29,793 nucleotides of DNA from CAYJAB01 sp964368305 (GTDB lineage: Bacteria > Bacillota_I > Bacilli_A > Erysipelotrichales > Erysipelotrichaceae), in the NCBI GenBank assembly GCA_964368305.1, contig CAYJAB010000015.1, positions 1 through 29,793 of the forward strand, in the 5' to 3' direction. Below the pieces are notes generated by a model that saw nothing but the letters and a program-made list of their open reading frames with translations, made no database searches and was not told where the DNA came from. Below, one piece after another: positions 26,102 to 29,793 of this stretch (the first letter of the stretch is position 1; each line of letters opens with the position of its first letter). Made by a program: the position numbers and the translations under genes.

Positions 26102-28357
26102 TCATTTCTTTAGTTTTCTAGTATTCCTTCTATTTTTTCCCTTGTCTTTTTCAACAAATAATATTCCCAATAAAATTGTAACACCAACAAAACTGATGAT
26201 TCCCCCTGCTTTTAATCCATATGGTAAAAAATAGATATCTACTAAATTATAGCCTTTTTCAAGCGCAAATCCAATAAAGCCTCCATTTACTTCATATGTT
26301 TTTATTTCTTGACCGTTCACAACAACCTTAAATCCCTTATTATATGGAATTGATGTTGCTACAAACCCTTTTTCATCCATATTTGTCTCAGCACTAATTC
26401 TGTTATCGTATTGATAAACATAATCAAGACCATACTTATCATAATTAGGTGTTATATAAGATTTTATTTCATCATAGTCTTCTTCATCCACAACAATATA
26501 GTTTAATATGTCAGTTGAATTTTCTACACTTTCATATGTGATTACTTTATCTGTACACATTCCTAAATTGAAATACTCATTATTTTCATAAATATACAGT
26601 CCTTTATAATCCCCCACATAAGTATATGTCTCACTTGGCAATTGATTCTCGTTTGCTACAATTGCATACTTTACATTTAAATACTCTAGTAAATTTTTAT
26701 CTGTAATCTGCATCATCCAGTCTAGATCCCATCTAAAATTTGAAAATACATCTAATTTATCTATTGATGGAGAATAAGATGAGTCATATCCTGAAACAGA
26801 CTGTATATTATACAATAGATTTGTATTTAAACTAATAGACCAGGCAGTTGATTCATGATTTAAATAAACACGATAAAACTCTGTATCATTGGAGTAAGAA
26901 TTCAAAACACTATTTAACTCATTTTTATTTCCTAAAATAGATTCATAACGATTCCATGTATTCATGTCAATATTCCTAAAATTACTATTTCCAAACACAC
27001 TTAAATAACTTACAACAATTATTTCTATAAAACTTAAAATAAAAATAGACCGAATTTTATTTTTAAAAAGTAAGACTGTATATATCATTATCATGAAAAT
27101 TGTGACTATGCATACTAATTGTTCATATTTTGAAAACACTAACCCAAAACTAAATCCAAATAGATAAATAATTAACATTATTCCTGAAAATGCACTTATC
27201 CACTTAATCAATCTACTTTCGATTTTCATATCTTTTTCATCTGTATATTGTAAAGTCACTATCAAAGAAAAGAATATAACAAAAAATGTCCAGCGATAAT
27301 TTGGTGCACTCATACCATGTACCACACTTGAAAATAATGGTATTAAAGAAAAAACAATCAAAATAAACATCAATAATCTTGTCTCTTTTTTCTTAGAGTA
27401 TTTATGATCAACTAATGTTTGAATCAATAGAATTGACACTATAAGACTTGACATAAAGTTCACCCAAATAATCGTATTATCAAGATCTAAATTATAAATC
27501 AAACCTGCATTTTGATTTCCAAATATAGATGTAAAGTTAAATAATGAAGTAAAGACTTGTAGGTACACTTTTATTGAATCATACATTATTAGATTTGTAG
27601 TGTCCCCTATACGATCACTTTGAATAATATGTAGAATACTTGGAATTAAACTAAATCCACTTATACAAACACCTATTATAAAATACGCAATAAGTCTAAG
27701 TGCAGATTGAACCACTCCAATATAATTATTATGAATTGAATAATATCTATATAAAAAATAGATGACGGTAAAGAAGGCAACTGTATAAAATAAATAATAA
27801 TTATCAACTGCTAAATATGCAGTCATTACAATAAACAAAACTTTTTTATTACTTTTAAAATAATGTTCTATCCCAATAAAATAAAGCGGTAAAAAACAAT
27901 AAAACGAAAAGAAAAAATTATCTTTCAAATTAAATAAAGCCCAAGAGCTAAATACATAAAATATTGACCAAAGTATGTTTATGTTATTATTTTTATTAAA
28001 ATTATGCGCAAAATAATAAAAACTAAACCCACCTACTAAACATCTAAAATAAAACCCTAATGTAGCTGCAGTAAAATAATCTACATTCAAAAAAGCAAAT
28101 ATATAGTCAAATACATCATAGTTTAAAAATAAACGTGATGAATAAAAATCATTCCCTAAAAATTGAGTAAAATGGTAAAATAAATTGCCTTCTTGAAATG
28201 CTGTTACAAGCAATTCATAAAATTGATAATATTGATTTTTTACATCATATCCAAGTAAAAAAGGAGTATCGGTAATAAGATGAGGAAGAAGAATACTACT
28301 ACATACTATCGTTAATAGTATAAACAAAATAGTGTTATTAAATAATTTATTTTTCAT
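26102..28357 (-). CDS. YfhO-family GT-C membrane glycosyltransferase (short type)
   Basis: A 751-residue YfhO-family protein with about 12-13 membrane segments, an outer domain at about 470-710 and a last membrane segment before a very basic tail (EKDKGKNRRNTRKLKK). Asp38 in FLLGYDVKNQYYQFYELL fits the GT-C catalytic site, and GNDFYSSRLF follows. The outer domain shares LNVKYAIV, GYDSSYSPS and NKGFKVVVNGQEIKTYEVNG with the YfhO at 11864-14155, to which it is closest. AGAAGG lies 8 bases before the ATG, inside the end of the upstream gene, and the two overlap by 11 bases. Likely role: transfer of a lipid-linked sugar to a wall polymer. The substrate is unknown. Confidence 0.9.
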   Translation of the reverse strand: MKNKLFNNTILFILLTIVCSSILLPHLITDTPFLLGYDVKNQYYQFYELLVTAFQEGNLFYHFTQFLGNDFYSSRLFLNYDVFDYIFAFLNVDYFTAATLGFYFRCLVGGFSFYYFAHNFNKNNNINILWSIFYVFSSWALFNLKDNFFFSFYCFLPLYFIGIEHYFKSNKKVLFIVMTAYLAVDNYYLFYTVAFFTVIYFLYRYYSIHNNYIGVVQSALRLIAYFIIGVCISGFSLIPSILHIIQSDRIGDTTNLIMYDSIKVYLQVFTSLFNFTSIFGNQNAGLIYNLDLDNTIIWVNFMSSLIVSILLIQTLVDHKYSKKKETRLLMFILIVFSLIPLFSSVVHGMSAPNYRWTFFVIFFSLIVTLQYTDEKDMKIESRLIKWISAFSGIMLIIYLFGFSFGLVFSKYEQLVCIVTIFMIMIYTVLLFKNKIRSIFILSFIEIIVVSYLSVFGNSNFRNIDMNTWNRYESILGNKNELNSVLNSYSNDTEFYRVYLNHESTAWSISLNTNLLYNIQSVSGYDSSYSPSIDKLDVFSNFRWDLDWMMQITDKNLLEYLNVKYAIVANENQLPSETYTYVGDYKGLYIYENNEYFNLGMCTDKVITYESVENSTDILNYIVVDEEDYDEIKSYITPNYDKYGLDYVYQYDNRISAETNMDEKGFVATSIPYNKGFKVVVNGQEIKTYEVNGGFIGFALEKGYNLVDIYFLPYGLKAGGIISFVGVTILLGILFVEKDKGKNRRNTRKLKK

Positions 28358-29750
28358 TTTTTAAACCTTCTATCCTTTGTTTCTTTTTACTTAAATTTCT
28401 TTCACCTAAAATTATCACACCGAATATCATAAAACCTACTATCGATAATATCATCCCTTGCTTTAAATAAGGAATTGTATAGCTCAGTTTGATTTCATAT
28501 GACCCCACTTCAAGTTCAAATCCTATAAACCCTAAATTTGCTTTTTCATAATCAATCGTTTCTTCATTTACACTAAGCGTCCATCCTTTATCATAAGGTA
28601 TGCTTAAATATACATATCCTTTTTCTGATAAGTCTAGATTTGCTTCTATAAGATTGCTTTTGTGTTTTACATCTGTAAACACTGTTTCATTTGTCTTATA
28701 ATTCTCTGCAATAAAACTCATATCTAAATGATAATAATTTATGTCCGCTAAGTGACTGCTTTTATTTTTTATAACTACATCGCTTACATAATAATTTTCG
28801 TGCAGTGGAAGAATAATATAAGACTGTCCATAATAAGAGTATGTTTTTAGTAGCGTCCCATTATAATATAATGAAATATCTAAATCATTCGCATTTGTAT
28901 TTTCAAACACCAATCCTGTAGCCCAAATACTATCATAAAAAGAGATTTCATTCTCAAATTGATAAGAATTCACCAATTCTAATGGAATTGTACTTTCATA
29001 CGCTGTATTTGTACTTGAGTCTAAAACCATATAATCTTGCATTATAATATCTTGCGTTAAATACGGAAGTTGTAATATTGTATCTGAATGAATTGTTTTC
29101 GTATATACTTTTCCAAGCTCTGTAAAATATTTATTTTCATAGAAAAATAGTCCATCTTTTTCAAAAGATAATTCATATCCATATGGTGGTTCATGTTCAT
29201 AGGTTTTTGTTACCCAATACTTTACTGACAGTAAGTTGTATGCTAAATCCTGTCCTTGTCTGTTTGGCATAGACCATGTTGTTTTGAAACGAGCTAAATA
29301 CGCTTCCATTTCATAATTATAAAGTGAACTATAAAATGAAACTCCAGGTATATTTTTCGCAAAAGCATTATTACTTGGCCAATAATCATAACTATCGTGG
29401 CTAATACGATAAAAATCAGAATCATCTAATTCATATGTTTCATTATTTGTATATTCTGGTAAAAATGATGTTGTATCAAGCAGTGTATTATAATGCATAA
29501 ATACAATAAAACAAACCAGCACATCAAGTACAATTACATAAATAATCCAGTTGTATTTATATATTAAACAAATTCCAGATACTATTAATAAAGTCACAAC
29601 ACCTAACTGTATTTTCATTAAGTCATTTAACTGCTCAACTGTATTTAAATTAAAGTAATAACTTACTCCTGTAAAAAATAAAACAATACAAATCGATAAC
29701 ACCGTTGCGATTAAGATCTGTTTTTTAATCAGTTTATTTTTTAATATAAA
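28347..29750 (-). CDS. C-terminal half of a long-type YfhO protein, 5' truncated
   Basis: The open frame runs from a TAA at 29753-29751 to the stop at 28347. Its product aligns with residue ~380 to the end of the 841-residue YfhO at 20213-22738: IKKQILIATV matches SKKQIVVSGS, YIVLV matches IYVIVL, and WSMP, YENKYFTELG and DKGWTLSVN all have counterparts. The N-terminal ~380 residues, including the catalytic Asp loop and most membrane segments, are absent. The first usable codon, a GTG at 29702, has no ribosome binding site, and the upstream 40 bases are stop-rich in all frames. I read it as a decayed or truncated gene, or one cut by an assembly end; expression as an outer domain with two or three anchors is possible but unsupported. 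Confidence 0.75.
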   Translation of the reverse strand, partial: FILKNKLIKKQILIATVLSICIVLFFTGVSYYFNLNTVEQLNDLMKIQLGVVTLLIVSGICLIYKYNWIIYVIVLDVLVCFIVFMHYNTLLDTTSFLPEYTNNETYELDDSDFYRISHDSYDYWPSNNAFAKNIPGVSFYSSLYNYEMEAYLARFKTTWSMPNRQGQDLAYNLLSVKYWVTKTYEHEPPYGYELSFEKDGLFFYENKYFTELGKVYTKTIHSDTILQLPYLTQDIIMQDYMVLDSSTNTAYESTIPLELVNSYQFENEISFYDSIWATGLVFENTNANDLDISLYYNGTLLKTYSYYGQSYIILPLHENYYVSDVVIKNKSSHLADINYYHLDMSFIAENYKTNETVFTDVKHKSNLIEANLDLSEKGYVYLSIPYDKGWTLSVNEETIDYEKANLGFIGFELEVGSYEIKLSYTIPYLKQGMILSIVGFMIFGVIILGERNLSKKKQRIEGLKNEK

Positions 29751-29793
29751 TTAAAGAATAATAAAATTAAAAATATTAAAATATAAAAACAAA
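29751..29793. other. Very AT-rich edge sequence without coding signal
   Basis: The last 43 bases are almost wholly A and T, with three C or G in all. All three minus-strand frames contain stops within or just beyond it, and no promoter spacing or ribosome binding site can be assigned. It could be a natural intergenic stretch or a low-quality contig end. It offers no N-terminal half for the YfhO fragment next to it. Confidence 0.5.

Noticed and set aside
1..29793. Insertion sequences, CRISPR arrays, tRNA or riboswitches
   Set aside because: No transposase frame, regularly spaced repeat, tRNA-like cloverleaf or conserved leader structure was found; leaders are short and genes tightly packed.

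Overview
The window is an AT-rich, minus-strand-only surface-polysaccharide locus from a low-GC Gram-positive bacterium (Bacillota). TGA is used as a stop and TGG encodes Trp, so this is not a Mycoplasma-type code. Purine-rich ribosome binding sites, an LytR-CpsA-Psr (LCP) ligase with PASTA-like repeats and several YfhO-family proteins all fit a Gram-positive wall. An Erysipelotrichia-like gut or host-associated lineage is my guess, not something the sequence proves.

Transcription runs from right to left. (1) Right edge to 24937: a YfhO-family gene lacking its N-terminal half, a complete YfhO gene, and a polytopic GT-C-like membrane protein whose start appears to be broken by a one-base frameshift. 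(2) 24926 to 20213: a promoter, then a GNAT acetyltransferase, a membrane-anchored polyprenyl-phosphate glycosyltransferase, two small EamA/ArnE-F-like flippase halves and a large YfhO protein. This looks like a complete glycosylation module that works through a lipid-linked sugar. (3) 20160 to 7770: a promoter, wecE, a GT-C protein, a small exported protein, a large LCP ligase, an 18-bp hairpin, a YfhO protein, a DegT-family (FdtB-like) aminotransferase, a GNAT, an FdtA-like ketoisomerase, a second polyprenyl-phosphate GT2, rfbA, an unlisted 58-codon Asp/Cys-rich small gene, and an intrinsic terminator. (4) 7734 to the left edge: a strong promoter, a GT-C protein, rfbB, a GT4 glycosyltransferase, glf, a Wzx-type flippase, a GT2, and a second GT2 that runs off the window.

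RfbA and RfbB should make dTDP-4-keto-6-deoxyglucose. There is no rmlC or rmlD here, and the intermediate appears to feed two amino-sugar branches. FdtA, FdtB and a GNAT would make dTDP-Fuc3N(Ac); WecE and a GNAT would make dTDP-Fuc4N(Ac). Glf adds UDP-galactofuranose. GT2 and GT4 enzymes plus the flippase build and export a repeat unit, YfhO and other GT-C proteins decorate polymers outside the membrane from polyprenyl-phosphate sugars, and the LCP protein would attach the product to the wall. No obvious Wzy polymerase or initiating phosphoglycosyltransferase lies inside the window.

The most unusual items are the small Asp/Cys-rich gene, the composite LCP protein, the four YfhO paralogs that fall into two pairs of types, and the two damaged genes near the right edge. 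I found no tRNA, rRNA, CRISPR array or insertion sequence.
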